Source: Photobacterium lutimaris (GTDB taxonomy: Bacteria > Pseudomonadota > Gammaproteobacteria > Enterobacterales > Vibrionaceae). From it: a stretch of DNA of 64,000 nucleotides. The translations under genes and the position numbers were made by a program. Every line of letters begins with the position of its first letter. The stretch's first letter is position 1. Below, piece by piece: positions 49,634 to 60,531 of the stretch. Under the pieces are notes generated by a model. It did no database searches, was not told the origin of the DNA, and was given only the letters and a program-made list of their open reading frames with translations. The stretch lies in contig NZ_PYMH01000003.1 of assembly GCF_003025555.1 (NCBI RefSeq), positions 62,001 through 126,000 on the forward strand, read 5' to 3'.

Positions 49634-52573
49634 TTGGTAATAGTAAAAATGCTGATGGACTACAATAAAATAAATACCTTTAACCAACTTAGCGGACACC
49701 AGCTCTTTGAAGCGATTGGCCAGAGTTTGTATGAGGCCTATGCGGTGGACACTGTCTTTATTGGCTTTATCAATGACGATTGTGACGGAATCCGTGTCCT
49801 TTCGAGCTGTTTTCAGGGGGAAATAGGAGAAAGCGATTATTTTCCTCTAGCGGAAATACCCGAAGCTAAAGTGGTAGAGAGTAAGAAGCCCCTTATTATC
49901 CAGGGTCAGCTTGATCAGACGTATCCTTTTTATTCCCATAAACACAATGAGTCAGTAGACACCTTCGTTAGTATCCCCCTTTTTGCTCGTAACCATCAGT
50001 TAGTTGGTGTTCTCTCCTGCTTATTCAAACGACCTTTCCATTCGGTTGATGCGCTGCTTGAGTACTGTAATACGTTTTCGACGTATCTTGGCTGCGAAGT
50101 CGGCTATGAAGCTCTGTTGATGCGCCAGTCACAGTTGCAATGGCAAATGGAAGAAGGCCAAAGGGTTGCAAAAGTGGGGAGCTGGATTTGGAATCTCCAA
50201 GAGCAATACTTTGAATGGAGCAAAGAAGCCTATCGCATCTATGACATTAAAGATGAGTCACTCCTGCCGACATTGTCAATGCTGTCGGCTTTAATCCACC
50301 CAGAGGATCGTGAGTGGGTACTCGACACACTGTATCGCTCGATTGAGAGTGATGAGGTCAATTACAATTTGGTCCACCGAGTCCAGCTTTGGGATGGCAC
50401 CATCAAGTATCTACGTAAGCGGGCTGAAGTGATACGTAATAGGCAAGGTCAGGCTGTTGAAATGCGTGGCACTGTCCATGATGTCACCGATGTGTATCAG
50501 ATATCCGCTAAGCTGAATAAAGCCTCCCGCCAACTGACAACAACCTTTAATTCTGTAGAAGAAGGGATTTGGGAGTTTGATCTTGAGCGTAGGGAGTTTG
50601 CGACCTCCGCTAAGTTCTGGCATTTACTCGGCCATGAAAAACCCAAGGAAGGTGACGATCTCAAATCGTGGCTCTCGTGTATTGTTGAAGAAGATAGAAA
50701 CGAGGGTGTTGATTACTTTGATCGTTTTATCCACCAACAGCATGTCTCTGTGTTTCAGTTTGAATTTCGCCTAAAGAGCAGTAGCCGTATGGTGCTAGAT
50801 GGCAATGAATGTTGGTTAACCATAAAGGGGGGTGTTGTTGCTCGGGATGAAAGCGGCAAACCAACCAAAGTTGCTGGTATTCAGCGTGATATCACCCATA
50901 CCATCGAAGCTAAACGCCAGTTGGATCGTGCTCAGGTGGTGTTTGATAACACCTCAGAGTGCATATTGATCACTGATAAAAAGAACAAGATCATTTCAGT
51001 CAATCGTGCATTCGAGGAAATAACGGGTTACCGCGAGAAAGAACTGCTTGGCCTGTCACCTAGCGTGCTGTCATCGGGGATACATGATGACAAGTATTAT
51101 CAGTTTCTCTGGTATAACCTGAGCCGTTACGGTCATTGGAAAGGCGAGGTCTGGAACCGACGCAAGAATGGTGAGATCTATCCAGAAGAAATATCGATCA
51201 ATGTGATCCGCGATGACAATGACGAGATCGTTAATTTCGTGGCAGTATTCCGTGATATTAGTCATTGGAAAAAAGCCGAAGAGCAGCTGTCTTTCTTTGC
51301 CTATAAAGATCCGCTTACCGGCCTCGTAAATCGTCGTAGCTTTGTTCAGCGCGTAAAGAAGCATATCGCTACTATCGATGACATACGGGCTCAAACCTTC
51401 TCGCTATTGTTCATTGATATGGACGACTTTAAGTCACTCAACGATCTTTATGGCCATGACTTTGGTGATAAAGTCTTAGTTCATATTGCCAGCTGTCTTA
51501 AAAACGTTTTCCCGGTTGCAGACAATATTTGTCGATATGGTGGTGATGAATTTTGTGTTCTGCTGCCTGAAACGACTTCCGGCGCAGCAAGGGTATGGGG
51601 ACAGCAGGTCGTTGACCGTGTGGCGGAAGCGTTTGTACTTGATGACATTGAAGTGAATACCACCGTTAGTATTGGGATCTCGACCTATCCCGAGAGTGGT
51701 GAAAGTCATAGCGAACTGCTCAAGAATGCAGATTATGCTATGTATAACATGAAAGGGCAGGGGCGAAATGGGGTCTGCCAATATGACAGCGCATTACAGT
51801 CTGATTATATTGGAAAATTAAAAATGCGAGATCGGCTCAAAAAAGCAATTTCCGACAAATTGCTCACGGTCTATTACCAACCTGTTGTCGATGCGCGTAC
51901 TGGAAAAATTAATCGATTCGAGGCCTTGATCAGATGGAACGATGACGTTGATGGATGGATCTCTCCCGCAGAGTTTATTCCTGTTGCCGAGCGCTATGGC
52001 TTGATAAGACCGTTGGGGGCATTTGTTCTGCACCAAGCCTGTCGTGACCTTAAGCAGTTACACCAAGCCGGATTCTCTGATGTGACAATGAGCATTAACC
52101 GCTCTGTGAAAGAATTTATCGGCAGTAATGGGCTTCCTCCTATATGGGAGGTCATTGAATCATATGGCTTGCCGCTGAAGTCTATTGTGGTGGAGATCAC
52201 TGAGTCGACGGCATCGAGCGAAAGTAGTGATATTCAATCTCTGCTGGCGTCGTATAAGCAAAGAGGGATCGAAATTGCACTGGATGATTTTGGTACTGGC
52301 TACTCTTCCTTGAGCTCGGTGGTCGATCTTCGGCCGAATATTATAAAAATAGATCGTAGTTTTATTGAGGAAATCGACAAACAGGATAACCGAACCTTGG
52401 TGTCCTTGATCATAGATTTGAGCCATAAACTGGGTATTCAGGTGATAGCCGAAGGTGTCGAAACGCGAAAGCAGCTGGATATTTTGCGAGAAATGAATTG
52501 CCACTTTGTTCAGGGATTCTTCTTTAGTCCAGCAGTCCCTTTTGAGAGCTGCTTTTCTATTCTCAAAGGGTAG
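49634..52573 (+). CDS. Sensory diguanylate cyclase/phosphodiesterase (GAF-PAS-PAS-PAS-GGDEF-EAL)
   Basis: A 979-residue cytoplasmic signalling protein without membrane helices. An N-terminal GAF domain (about residues 15-160) is followed by three PAS/PAC units (about 175-285, 300-425 and 430-545), then GGDEF (about 550-710) and EAL (about 730-975). The cyclase motif RYGGDEFCVLLPE (about 636) and the EAL motifs FEALIRW (about 762), EITEST and DDFGTGYSSL are intact, so it may make or break cyclic di-GMP. The start is TTG with AAAGG six bases upstream; ATG at 49649 is an alternative. Confidence 0.93.
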   Translation: MVIVKMLMDYNKINTFNQLSGHQLFEAIGQSLYEAYAVDTVFIGFINDDCDGIRVLSSCFQGEIGESDYFPLAEIPEAKVVESKKPLIIQGQLDQTYPFYSHKHNESVDTFVSIPLFARNHQLVGVLSCLFKRPFHSVDALLEYCNTFSTYLGCEVGYEALLMRQSQLQWQMEEGQRVAKVGSWIWNLQEQYFEWSKEAYRIYDIKDESLLPTLSMLSALIHPEDREWVLDTLYRSIESDEVNYNLVHRVQLWDGTIKYLRKRAEVIRNRQGQAVEMRGTVHDVTDVYQISAKLNKASRQLTTTFNSVEEGIWEFDLERREFATSAKFWHLLGHEKPKEGDDLKSWLSCIVEEDRNEGVDYFDRFIHQQHVSVFQFEFRLKSSSRMVLDGNECWLTIKGGVVARDESGKPTKVAGIQRDITHTIEAKRQLDRAQVVFDNTSECILITDKKNKIISVNRAFEEITGYREKELLGLSPSVLSSGIHDDKYYQFLWYNLSRYGHWKGEVWNRRKNGEIYPEEISINVIRDDNDEIVNFVAVFRDISHWKKAEEQLSFFAYKDPLTGLVNRRSFVQRVKKHIATIDDIRAQTFSLLFIDMDDFKSLNDLYGHDFGDKVLVHIASCLKNVFPVADNICRYGGDEFCVLLPETTSGAARVWGQQVVDRVAEAFVLDDIEVNTTVSIGISTYPESGESHSELLKNADYAMYNMKGQGRNGVCQYDSALQSDYIGKLKMRDRLKKAISDKLLTVYYQPVVDARTGKINRFEALIRWNDDVDGWISPAEFIPVAERYGLIRPLGAFVLHQACRDLKQLHQAGFSDVTMSINRSVKEFIGSNGLPPIWEVIESYGLPLKSIVVEITESTASSESSDIQSLLASYKQRGIEIALDDFGTGYSSLSSVVDLRPNIIKIDRSFIEEIDKQDNRTLVSLIIDLSHKLGIQVIAEGVETRKQLDILREMNCHFVQGFFFSPAVPFESCFSILKG

Positions 52574-52754
52574 AGTTAGCTAGGTAGCTTTAAGTTGGTG
52601 AATTCAGACCTTCGTCAATGTGTTTAGAGCAAGGGTCATCGCCCAGTGAAGTCGCAAGCTTATTTAAGGTATACAGATGGAAAAGTCATCCTGGCTTGGA
52701 TTTGCTGAGCTTAACTGAGTAAAATGTCGGCCTTGTTGTTCGTGGAGTAAGCCC

Positions 52755-53402
52755 ATGCAGGCAGTTTGTTTTGATTTCGATGGTACGTTGGTCGATTCGG
52801 AAATTTTCCATGCTCAGAATTGGAGCCAGTACCTATCTGGCTTAAATATTGACATATCAGCCCATGACTTTTTGGCTGATTTTGCTGGCGTTCCTTGGAA
52901 AATAGTCGCTAAACATTTTACTTCAATCGCTTCCATACCGCATACCACAGCTACTGTAGTATCTGAAATGGAGCGGCTAACCTATCAAGCTATTATAGAA
53001 AGAGGGATCCCTGCTAAAGAGGGGGCTCTTGACTTGGTCAAGTCGCTCCATGGTTCACGGCCATTGGCAGTGGTCACCGGTTCGCCAAGAAATTATGTTG
53101 AGGGTATTTTGTCCCATCTAGGCTGGTTACATTACTTCGATCATGTATTTTGCGGTGATGATGTCGCACAGAACAAACCCGCCCCTGAGATTTATCAATT
53201 GGCTTGCCGTACCCTCGGCGTATCGGAACATCAGGCTGTGGCGATTGAAGATAGCCAGACCGGTGCGCAATCGGCGTATGCGGCTGGGTTAAGGCTGGTG
53301 GTGGTTAATGATCTACACCCTGTTGGTGTAGACCTGACACCGTACCGTTATGGCAATTTGATCGAAGCACAAGCGCAGCAGGTGAAATGGCTTGTCGCAT
53401 AA
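52755..53402 (+). CDS. HAD superfamily hydrolase (beta-phosphoglucomutase-like)
   Basis: A 215-residue HAD phosphatase of subfamily IA. Motif I DFDGTLVDSE (residues 7-16), motif II VVTGSPRN (about 109), and the motif III/IV region KPAPEIY with AIEDSQTGAQSA (about 160-178) are present, with a helical cap between. Members act on small sugar phosphates. It is followed 86 bp later by a conserved-looking small gene. The substrate is unknown. Confidence 0.88.
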   Translation: MQAVCFDFDGTLVDSEIFHAQNWSQYLSGLNIDISAHDFLADFAGVPWKIVAKHFTSIASIPHTTATVVSEMERLTYQAIIERGIPAKEGALDLVKSLHGSRPLAVVTGSPRNYVEGILSHLGWLHYFDHVFCGDDVAQNKPAPEIYQLACRTLGVSEHQAVAIEDSQTGAQSAYAAGLRLVVVNDLHPVGVDLTPYRYGNLIEAQAQQVKWLVA

Positions 53403-53488
53403 CAACGGTATCTTTGGCTATGATATAGGCAAGGTTCCCAAGATTAAGTAAATAGGCCTAGTTTAAAGGCTCAGTAAAAGGCGTTGCT

Positions 53489-53755
53489 ATGCAAGATGAA
53501 GATATCATGACTGGCGATATGCTAGTTGAAACAGTAGAAAACCAGCTTGAAGATGGTAATCCAATTAAGGTGAAAGAAACCTTAATGCGCTTGGTGATGA
53601 CGGGTACACCGAGAGAAGAGGCACTTCAAATGATTGCTTGTGCATTATCTATTGAAGTGTTTGATGTGGCCAAAAATGGCGGTAGCTTCGATTTGAAACG
53701 CTACAGTGAAAATCTGGACGCATTACCAGATATGCCTTGGGAGTTTGATGACTAA
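53489..53755 (+). CDS. Small acidic protein, function unknown (88 aa)
   Basis: An 88-residue acidic, helical protein without a signal or membrane segment. The pattern LMRLVMTGTPREEALQMIACAL looks like a compact helical domain, and the C-terminus DALPDMPWEFDD is strongly acidic. It resembles small conserved Vibrionaceae proteins in composition, but I cannot name a family. It has its own terminator and may be co-transcribed with the HAD gene. Confidence 0.7.
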   Translation: MQDEDIMTGDMLVETVENQLEDGNPIKVKETLMRLVMTGTPREEALQMIACALSIEVFDVAKNGGSFDLKRYSENLDALPDMPWEFDD

Positions 53756-53772
53756 CCTTTGGTATAGCTCAT

Positions 53773-53799
53773 AAAAAAGCCGCTTTTAGCGGCTTTTTT
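53773..53799 (+). terminator. Terminator after the small acidic protein gene
   Basis: AAAAAAGCCGC-TTTTA-GCGGCTTTTTT, a strong symmetric hairpin that can act in both directions. Confidence 0.93.
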
Positions 53800-54230
53800 G
53801 TTATTTATATGTTCTGTTTTTGTTTCCTTGTGCGTGGCGGCTCTAGATTGAAAGCCATTTATTGTTGGCGCTTAAAATAGAGAAAAATGTTGCAGCTAAC
53901 CGATTTAATGTCACTTTTTTTGAAAAAAACACTTGAAAACAACAAAAAAAACGAATGCATCTATCTGGTTTGGTAGTGGTTATATCTGCTAAACTGCTTT
54001 CATATTGGTTTAATTAACTGGTTTTAATGGTTTATGCAGATGACTGGTCTGTTTTGTTGGTTGATGTTGGTTTTTTCTTGTGTGACCAAGTTCAAAAACA
54101 GTTTCTTGTGCTACATCAGGATAAAATTTCAGTTTGATTTGTTGGCTATAAGTTAAAAAATGGTCACACATTCCAAGGTTTTTACTTTATTGTGTGTATA
54201 TCTTTTAACGAGGCAGCAAGGAAACAAAAG
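53800..54230. other. AT-rich region upstream of alanine dehydrogenase
   Basis: About 430 bp with long A and T tracts and no supported gene. It should contain the ald promoter; the length and A-tracts are compatible with control by a global regulator such as Lrp, but I see no defined site. Confidence 0.5.
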
Positions 54231-55346
54231 ATGATTATTGGTGTACCTAAGGAAATCAAAGTTCACGAATACCGTGTGGGTATGGTCCCGGCTTCAGTCA
54301 GCGAAGCTGTAGCTCATGGACACAAGGTATACGTTGAGACCAATGCGGGTTCTGGTATCGGCTTTAGCGATCAGGACTACATTGAAGCAGGTGCCCAGGT
54401 TCTGCCAACAGCCGAAGCGGTATTTGCAGAATCAGAAATGATTGTAAAGGTTAAGGAGCCACAAGCGGTAGAACGAGCCATGCTTCGTGAAGGCCAAATC
54501 CTATTTACTTACCTTCACCTTGCGCCAGACCCAGAACAAACGCATGACCTTATCAATAGCAAGGCTGTGTGTATTGCTTACGAGACGGTTACAGATGATA
54601 AAGGGCGCCTACCATTATTGGCTCCAATGTCAGAAGTGGCAGGTCGCATGTCAGTTCAAGCCGGTGCACAAGCGCTTGAGAAATCAAGAGGCGGTCGCGG
54701 CATGTTGCTAGCCGGCGTACCGGGTGTAGAGCCTGCGAAAGTCGTAATTATCGGCGGCGGTGTTGTTGGTGCCAATGCTGCTCAAATGGCGGTAGGCATG
54801 CGCGCTGATGTGGTAGTACTAGACCGTAATATCGATGTATTACGTCAGCTTGATGCTCAGTTTGGCGGTTCAGTACAGTGTGTCTACTCGACCAAAGATG
54901 CAATTGAAAAACACGTGTTAGAAGCGGATCTTGTTATTGGCGGTGTTCTGGTTGCAGGTGCTGCTGCACCGAAACTGGTTACAGCGGCAATGATCAAAAA
55001 GATGAAGCCAGGTGCTGCAATCGTAGATGTTGCTATTGACCAAGGTGGCTGTGTTGAAACATCTCATGCAACGACTCACAGCGATCCAACTTACATTGTT
55101 GACGACGTTGTTCATTACTGTGTAGCGAACATGCCAGGGGCCGTTGCTCGTACTTCTACTTTCGCACTGAACAATGTCACCCTGCCATACATTCTTAAAT
55201 TGGCAGATAAAGGCTACAAAGCGGCACTGCAAGAAGACAAGCATCTGCTGAACGGTTTGAACGTATATCGTGGCCAGATCACTTGTGAAGAAGTATCAGA
55301 AGCGTTAGGCCTTGCGTATATTGCGCCAGAGAAAGTACTAGCGTAA
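54231..55346 (+). CDS. ald: Alanine dehydrogenase
   Basis: A 371-residue NAD-dependent enzyme that converts L-alanine to pyruvate and ammonia and back. The start [20 protein letters not shown], the catalytic Lys/His region ([14 protein letters not shown], about residue 95), the NAD-binding [15 protein letters not shown] (about 174) and [20 protein letters not shown] (about 285) match the family. ATG 54231 has AAGGAA eight bases upstream. It is monocistronic with a strong terminator. Confidence 0.97.
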   Translation: MIIGVPKEIKVHEYRVGMVPASVSEAVAHGHKVYVETNAGSGIGFSDQDYIEAGAQVLPTAEAVFAESEMIVKVKEPQAVERAMLREGQILFTYLHLAPDPEQTHDLINSKAVCIAYETVTDDKGRLPLLAPMSEVAGRMSVQAGAQALEKSRGGRGMLLAGVPGVEPAKVVIIGGGVVGANAAQMAVGMRADVVVLDRNIDVLRQLDAQFGGSVQCVYSTKDAIEKHVLEADLVIGGVLVAGAAAPKLVTAAMIKKMKPGAAIVDVAIDQGGCVETSHATTHSDPTYIVDDVVHYCVANMPGAVARTSTFALNNVTLPYILKLADKGYKAALQEDKHLLNGLNVYRGQITCEEVSEALGLAYIAPEKVLA

Positions 55347-55377
55347 CAACACCGCAATAATCAAAAAAACGATTCTA

Positions 55378-55405
55378 AATCCCTGCCTGTGCAGGGATTT
55401 TTTTT
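55378..55405 (+). terminator. Terminator after ald
   Basis: AATCCCTGC-CTGT-GCAGGGATT followed by a run of T. Confidence 0.93.
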
Positions 55406-55732
55406 GCGCATATTCGTCTTGGTTCTTGTTTTGCGGTGTAGAGCTACAAGATTGTTCCAAACAACACCTCGTCTACAAGCTTATACGTTCTCGTTGAGCC
55501 TGCATCTTGATGTAGCTTGGGTATAGTGATTAGTCACTAATATTAAGAAGTTACTGCTAATTAAGTAAGTTGCTATAACAGGTTTGTTAGTGAGTAATAA
55601 AGTATAATGGAATAAAGTAAGGCATCAATGTATGATTTAATAAATATATAATTCAACATATTACCTTTGGCTGTCAGGTAAATTAACCATCAGTGTTAAT
55701 TAATATTAGCAATAGACTAAATAGCCATTCAT
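55406..55732. other. Intergenic region with a half ERIC-like element
   Basis: Between the ald and L,D-transpeptidase terminators. It contains the repeat end listed at 55499-55526; the rest is AT-rich with no supported gene. Confidence 0.5.
55499..55526. repeat. Partial ERIC-like repeat (right end)
   Basis: CCTGCATCTTGATGTAGCTT then GGGTATAG corresponds to the right end of the element at 63519-63643 (CCTGCACCTTGAGGTAACTT then GGGTATA). No matching left end is seen nearby. Confidence 0.65.
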
Positions 55733-55764
55733 AAAAAAACAGCAGCCTGATTAAGCTGCTGTTT
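55733..55764 (-). terminator. Terminator of the L,D-transpeptidase-like gene
   Basis: On the minus strand AACAGCAGC-N8-GCTGCTGTT is followed by seven T, 30 bp after the stop codon. Confidence 0.9.
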
Positions 55765-55793
55765 ATTAAGATTATAATACAGGGGAAGTGAAA

Positions 55794-56441
55794 TTAAGCG
55801 CGTGCGTAGATGACACTGCCACCTTTAATAATATCGATTATTTCTCTAGAGAGCTCTGTCGGCAATGCTGGGCATCCCCAACTGCGGCCTAAATACCCAT
55901 GGCGGTTAATAAAAGACTTAGTCGCGTAATCTGCACCGTGGATAACAATGTAGCGCTTTCTTGCTTTATCATTAATGCCGGGCGTCATACCATCAAGGCG
56001 GAGTGAGTATCCATTGCCGCCATAGTAGGTGGTATCAGTCAGGAAGGTACCTAAAGACGTTTGACGCGAGTTGACGATGTTAGAAAACTTTGTTGCATTT
56101 TTACCGCCGCTATTGACGCCATGGGAAACAAAAGTACGGTATAGCAGTGTGTTGTTCTTCAGGTCAACGACAAAGAAGCGTTCTTTCGTTGAAGGAAGGC
56201 TGTAATCAATGATCGTTAGAACCGGTTTCTTGCGGCCTTTGGTATTGTAATAAGCCTCGTAGGCTTCCTTAAATACTTGATAATTAATTACTCCATTTAA
56301 CTTTGCTTTGTTATATACATCTTTAGCTAAGATGTCAGCGTGCTGGTTACTGGTGTGAGTCTGGCTCTTTATAACACTGGCAGTAGCCTGCAATGGCAGA
56401 ATCATTAATGCCATCACAAATAGTACGGTTAGCTTTTTCAT
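55794..56441 (-). CDS. Murein L,D-transpeptidase catalytic domain protein (YkuD_2 type)
   Basis: A 215-residue secreted protein. A signal peptide (MKKLTVLFVMALMILPLQATAS) is followed by a domain with YIVIHGADYATKSF and GRSWGCPALP (about residue 190), which hold the His and the catalytic Cys of the YkuD_2 family. Proteins of this kind are proposed to act on peptidoglycan or outer-membrane links. AGGG lies four bases before the chosen ATG; an upstream in-frame ATG at 56498 would add 19 residues and mask the signal peptide. Confidence 0.85.
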   Translation of the reverse strand: MKKLTVLFVMALMILPLQATASVIKSQTHTSNQHADILAKDVYNKAKLNGVINYQVFKEAYEAYYNTKGRKKPVLTIIDYSLPSTKERFFVVDLKNNTLLYRTFVSHGVNSGGKNATKFSNIVNSRQTSLGTFLTDTTYYGGNGYSLRLDGMTPGINDKARKRYIVIHGADYATKSFINRHGYLGRSWGCPALPTELSREIIDIIKGGSVIYARA

Positions 56442-56922
56442 TGTCCCTGTAAAATGTTCAATTTTGTCGTTGTGGTTGGTTGAGGCTGACTTTAACACAA
56501 AAAAAAAGACATTTGATGCTACGAAATTTGGGGGGAAGGACGTGATAAAAGCAAAAAAATTCTGTTTTATTGTTTGTGGTTGTTTAAAAAATAATTAATT
56601 ACAAGTAATTAAAAGCGATTGTCATTTTTATATGAAATATTGTCTTAAAGGTGAAAAAATCACCCAAATCCATCATTGTTACAATTGTCAATATGATAAT
56701 GTATTGTTTGTTAAAGCTAAATGCGGTGTCATATTTTGAAAACAAAGAAATGTTGGCATTTTGACTGTTTGGTTGAAAATTGAGCTCTTTATCGCATTTT
56801 TTTACTCCTTCACTGCAGGGAACAGGCTCAGTGAAAGAAATTGCTGTGTGATAAATAGCCGTTAAGGGGCGTGATATGTGCTTTTTAAAAAGGCGATCTA
56901 ACTGTTTTGGCAACTGTTTGGA
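56442..56922. other. AT-rich gap between the L,D-transpeptidase and chitinase genes
   Basis: About 480 bp. A 118-codon open frame on the minus strand lies here but starts inside the chitinase terminator and looks non-coding. The promoter of the L,D-transpeptidase gene should be at the left end. Confidence 0.5.
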
Positions 56923-56952
56923 TAAAAAATGCGCAGGAAAAGCCCTGCGCAT
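56923..56952 (-). terminator. Terminator of the chitinase gene
   Basis: On the minus strand ATGCGCAGG-GCTTTT-CCTGCGCAT is followed by TTTTT, 20 bp after the stop codon. Confidence 0.92.
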
Positions 56953-56971
56953 CATATTTACTGCCTACTGG

Positions 56972-59900
56972 TTAAATTGTACACACTGTTAACCAGCTGC
57001 CGTCACTACCTGGTGTTGAGCTGCTCCACCAGTTTGCCTGGTATAGCACACCATTGTGGATGATCTTATCACCTTGGTTCGCATGGCTAGGTTTACCAGC
57101 CCAATCAGTTTGTGGCCAGTTAGGATAAGTATTGATACCCGTTGTGTTACAAGTTCCGTCGCCACCACCATTACCGCCATCGCCACTACCGTCGCCGATA
57201 TTGCCAAGTGGCAAATCAGGCTGCTCAAACTTAAACGCGTAGTCCTTGCCGCTAATACTAACGCTATAGTTGGCTGGGCCTGAAATCGGTAGGTAGTACA
57301 CCATATCAAGCTCATAGGTACCGCCTGCAGGTAGGCTCTTCCAACCAGGCAGTGTAAATGCGACGCGGTGCATTACACTGTCAAGGCCACCAATGTTATT
57401 GGCGCGGCTATGACCTGATGCAATCACGGTTAAGCCACCGCCAGATTGATCTTTGGCATTATCGGGTGCTGATGTCGGGATATCGAACTGGAATTCCGTT
57501 CCGCCCGGGATATCTTGACCAGTGTTATTGGTAAAGGTAATTTTCGGGTTGATAGGGTAGTTCTGATCGCCCACCTTAAAGCCTGATACATCGACGTCGA
57601 TATTAAGCACTTCAGTCGGGATTGCACCTGTGGCAACCTTATTGCCATAAGGTGTCGCAGACTTGAATTTCTCATAGATGGCTTTGGTCATGGTATTACC
57701 CATGTGGTATTCACCATTGCCTGTCTTACATGCATTCTCTGTCGTATCGACGGTGGTACGGTTTCCATTGGCATCAAGGACGTAGCAGTTATAATCGCCG
57801 GCTAGCTCCCAGAACATGATCCCGCCGATTTCCTTGTCAACGACATAGTCCGCTTTGACATTGATGGAGGCCTTGTCTTCTGTCGATAGGAAGACTTTCT
57901 TGTCTGCATTCCATAACCATGGTGCGACGGCAACGTTGTCATAGTGACGGGTATAGTTACCCGTTAGCTGATGAGCCGGGTTGTTGGCAGGGTCTAGTTT
58001 GTAAGCTGTGCTATAGCTACCAAAGATCCCTTGGGCAAGGTTCATGGCATGCCACATTGGGTTTGAACCAGCCCCCATCTCATCACCGGCGGCATTCTTG
58101 TCATGCCAAAGGTTATCGATACCCTCGGCACCGAAGCCACAATTGTTCTTTTCACCTTCCCCGGTGCCTGGTTCACACTGAGACTGGTTAGGTAGTGGAG
58201 CTCGGCCCCATAGTCCGTTTTCACCACCGGTTACACCTTGCCAGCCTCGGGTATAGTAAGGTACCCCGATGTTGATGCGGCCTGCAGGCATTGAACCACG
58301 GAAATAGTGGTATGCCCAATCGGTGTTTAGGTAGCCAATACCGCCATATGCGGCGGTGCCGTATACGTTCCACTGCGCCAGCTCTGAGTCCTTACCAGTA
58401 TCAAACAGTGCTGCGTTGTGGCCAACATGATCGTTCCACGCGCCATGTAGGTCGTAGGACATGATATTGACGTAGTCGAGGTACTTGGTGACATCAAAGT
58501 CTTCCATACCACGTAGCAAGTAACCAGATGAAGGCGCAGCGATAGTCAGCATGTAATGGATACCATCCTGCGCTGAAGCGTTATCTAGTTTATGGCGTAG
58601 TACTTTCATTAGCTCTTGGTAAGAAGCCCATAGGTAAGCACGGCGAGGCTCCATAAAGGCTTTGTCATCGGGGTTACCGGCTCCTGCCATCGAGGTTGGG
58701 TATTCATAGTCGATGTCCAGACCGTCGAATTGGTATTGGCGCATCATTTCGACCGCTGACGTGGCAAATTTCTCGATACCTGCATGGTTGATCGAGCCAT
58801 CAGCATTGGTGGTCATTGTATAGAAACCCCCGTCAGCAACTCGGTTACCGTCGGCACCGAAGTGACCACCGGTTTCAGCCCAACCGCCGATAGAGATCAG
58901 GGTCTTGACATCATGTTTCTTTTTATAGGTGGCGAGCGCACCAAAGTGGCCCTTGAAGCCTAGGGCTGGGTCTATCTCGACGCCTGGCCACTCTTTACCT
59001 GTCGCTGGGTTGGCAGGATCAGCAACGTTACCGACATTGACTTTTCCATCGCTGCCAATACTGACAAAGGCATAGTTAATATGGGTAAGTTGATCCCACG
59101 GAATATCATTGACGAGGTAGGCCGCTTGGGGATCGTCGCCACTGCGCCAGCTTGTGAAGTAGCCGATGACACGACGTGGGTGATCGGCCCCCATGATTTC
59201 ACGGCCTTGCTCGTCATATATTGTACAGTATGGGACCGTGACCCCTTCTGTTTGATACAGGCCGTCAGGGCGACAGCTCTGCGTTGTTCCCCCTCCATTA
59301 ACGGCCAGTGTTGCTGAGCTTGAATCCGATGTCGCGCCAAGGTTGTCTGTGGCACGGGCAAAAAAGGTGATAGTGCCAGATTGAGCTGGCGTATAGTTCA
59401 GCGTATAAGGGGCGGTAGCAACCGTGCCAATCAACGAGCCGTTGGCAAAAAAGTCGACCTTATCAATGGTGCCATCACTGTCCTCAGCAACAGAGGTAAG
59501 GATAATAGAGCTGCCAAGCTCGATACTGGATGCTGAGAGGGCAAGATCGACAGTGGGGAGACTATTGGCGGTATCCTGCACAATAACGGCAACAGATGTT
59601 TCGGTAGAGGCCCCTTCGTCGTCGGTCGCAATTGCTCTTAGCAGTTGGTTACCGGTGACGGCAGTCCAGTTTATCTGATAAGGGGGTTGGGTTACTGAAC
59701 TTAGCTTTGATGAGCCAACATAGAAGTCAACACGGGCTACCGTTCCATCCTTGTCTGTCGCATCTGCCGAGATGGTTACGGAGTCTCCCGTTATGATGGA
59801 CGTGCCAGTGTTAGGAGAGGTGATCGCAATAACAGGCGGCTGGTTTACTACGCCGTTTGAACAGTCATCGACAAATGACCACTCTTGGTGGGGGCCTGAA

Positions 59901-60121
59901 TGGGCTGAAGGTGCATTCCCTTTCGTCCACCAATTTGCCTTATACACTTTATTCGTTTCTTGAACCTGAGCACCGCCGTTATAAGCGACGGCACTATTCC
60001 ATGTTTCGACGGTTTCACATTCCATTGCTGCATGGGCATTCATTGCCGCCATGCATGAAACGGCGAGTGTACTGAGCTTTAGTGCTCGGCTTATCGCCAG
60101 TCCTTGTTTCAAGTGTTCCAT
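56972..60121 (-). CDS. Secreted modular GH18 chitinase with two chitin-binding modules
   Basis: A 1049-residue extracellular chitinase. In order: signal peptide (about 1-31); CBM5/12 (about 32-90, with YKANWWTKG and [10 protein letters not shown]); two Ig-like domains (about 95-182 and 186-275); GH18 domain (about 317-825) with [11 protein letters not shown] at about residue 466, the catalytic Glu being in DIDYE; a chitinase C-terminal beta domain (about 835-965); a Gly/Asp linker; and a second CBM5/12 (about 990-1049, [12 protein letters not shown]). It should cut crystalline chitin, giving GlcNAc oligomers. It is monocistronic. The proposed glucosaminate cluster at 20895-28627 might handle an oxidised chitin product. 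Confidence 0.95.
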   Translation of the reverse strand: MEHLKQGLAISRALKLSTLAVSCMAAMNAHAAMECETVETWNSAVAYNGGAQVQETNKVYKANWWTKGNAPSAHSGPHQEWSFVDDCSNGVVNQPPVIAITSPNTGTSIITGDSVTISADATDKDGTVARVDFYVGSSKLSSVTQPPYQINWTAVTGNQLLRAIATDDEGASTETSVAVIVQDTANSLPTVDLALSASSIELGSSIILTSVAEDSDGTIDKVDFFANGSLIGTVATAPYTLNYTPAQSGTITFFARATDNLGATSDSSSATLAVNGGGTTQSCRPDGLYQTEGVTVPYCTIYDEQGREIMGADHPRRVIGYFTSWRSGDDPQAAYLVNDIPWDQLTHINYAFVSIGSDGKVNVGNVADPANPATGKEWPGVEIDPALGFKGHFGALATYKKKHDVKTLISIGGWAETGGHFGADGNRVADGGFYTMTTNADGSINHAGIEKFATSAVEMMRQYQFDGLDIDYEYPTSMAGAGNPDDKAFMEPRRAYLWASYQELMKVLRHKLDNASAQDGIHYMLTIAAPSSGYLLRGMEDFDVTKYLDYVNIMSYDLHGAWNDHVGHNAALFDTGKDSELAQWNVYGTAAYGGIGYLNTDWAYHYFRGSMPAGRINIGVPYYTRGWQGVTGGENGLWGRAPLPNQSQCEPGTGEGEKNNCGFGAEGIDNLWHDKNAAGDEMGAGSNPMWHAMNLAQGIFGSYSTAYKLDPANNPAHQLTGNYTRHYDNVAVAPWLWNADKKVFLSTEDKASINVKADYVVDKEIGGIMFWELAGDYNCYVLDANGNRTTVDTTENACKTGNGEYHMGNTMTKAIYEKFKSATPYGNKVATGAIPTEVLNIDVDVSGFKVGDQNYPINPKITFTNNTGQDIPGGTEFQFDIPTSAPDNAKDQSGGGLTVIASGHSRANNIGGLDSVMHRVAFTLPGWKSLPAGGTYELDMVYYLPISGPANYSVSISGKDYAFKFEQPDLPLGNIGDGSGDGGNGGGDGTCNTTGINTYPNWPQTDWAGKPSHANQGDKIIHNGVLYQANWWSSSTPGSDGSWLTVCTI

Positions 60122-60498
60122 TGAATACTCCCTTCATTATTGAAACGGGTTAGTAGAAATTGATTACGGCATTTCTGTCTTATGTTGCGACGTGAAAAAA
60201 GTATAAGGGGAATATCAAATTTGGTCGGTTAAATTGTTATGAATCACATGTTGCATCGCAAAAAGCTGCTTATTTTATGTAATGTAAATAGTGTTATTTT
60301 GCACCAATAACTAAATTTCAGGCTGGAATCTGTTCATCCAAAGAGAAAGGTGTTGGAAGCTGAATCTTACTTGGTGGAGGTGGCTAATAGATAAAGTATT
60401 GCAGGGGGTAACCATGAAATGGCTGATCGGTTTCAGTGTGATATGCAGGCGGTTAGTGCAAAGAGGGCGTTAAGACGAAAGTCGAGAAGGTCAAATGC
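60122..60498. other. Chitinase promoter region
   Basis: A 377-bp AT-rich stretch between the DUF2057 terminator and the chitinase start. I see no gene and no clear operator. Confidence 0.5.
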
Positions 60499-60520
60499 AA
60501 AAAGAGCCCGAAGGCTCTTT
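60499..60520 (-). terminator. Terminator of the DUF2057 gene
   Basis: On the minus strand AAAGAGCC-TTCG-GGCTCTTTTT, a stable UUCG tetraloop hairpin with T-tract. Confidence 0.93.
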
Positions 60521-60531
60521 ATATAGGAGGA

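Noticed and set aside
56599..56955. 118-codon open frame on the minus strand downstream of the chitinase
   Set aside because: It begins within the chitinase terminator hairpin, has no recognisable domain, and its composition follows the AT-rich intergenic DNA.
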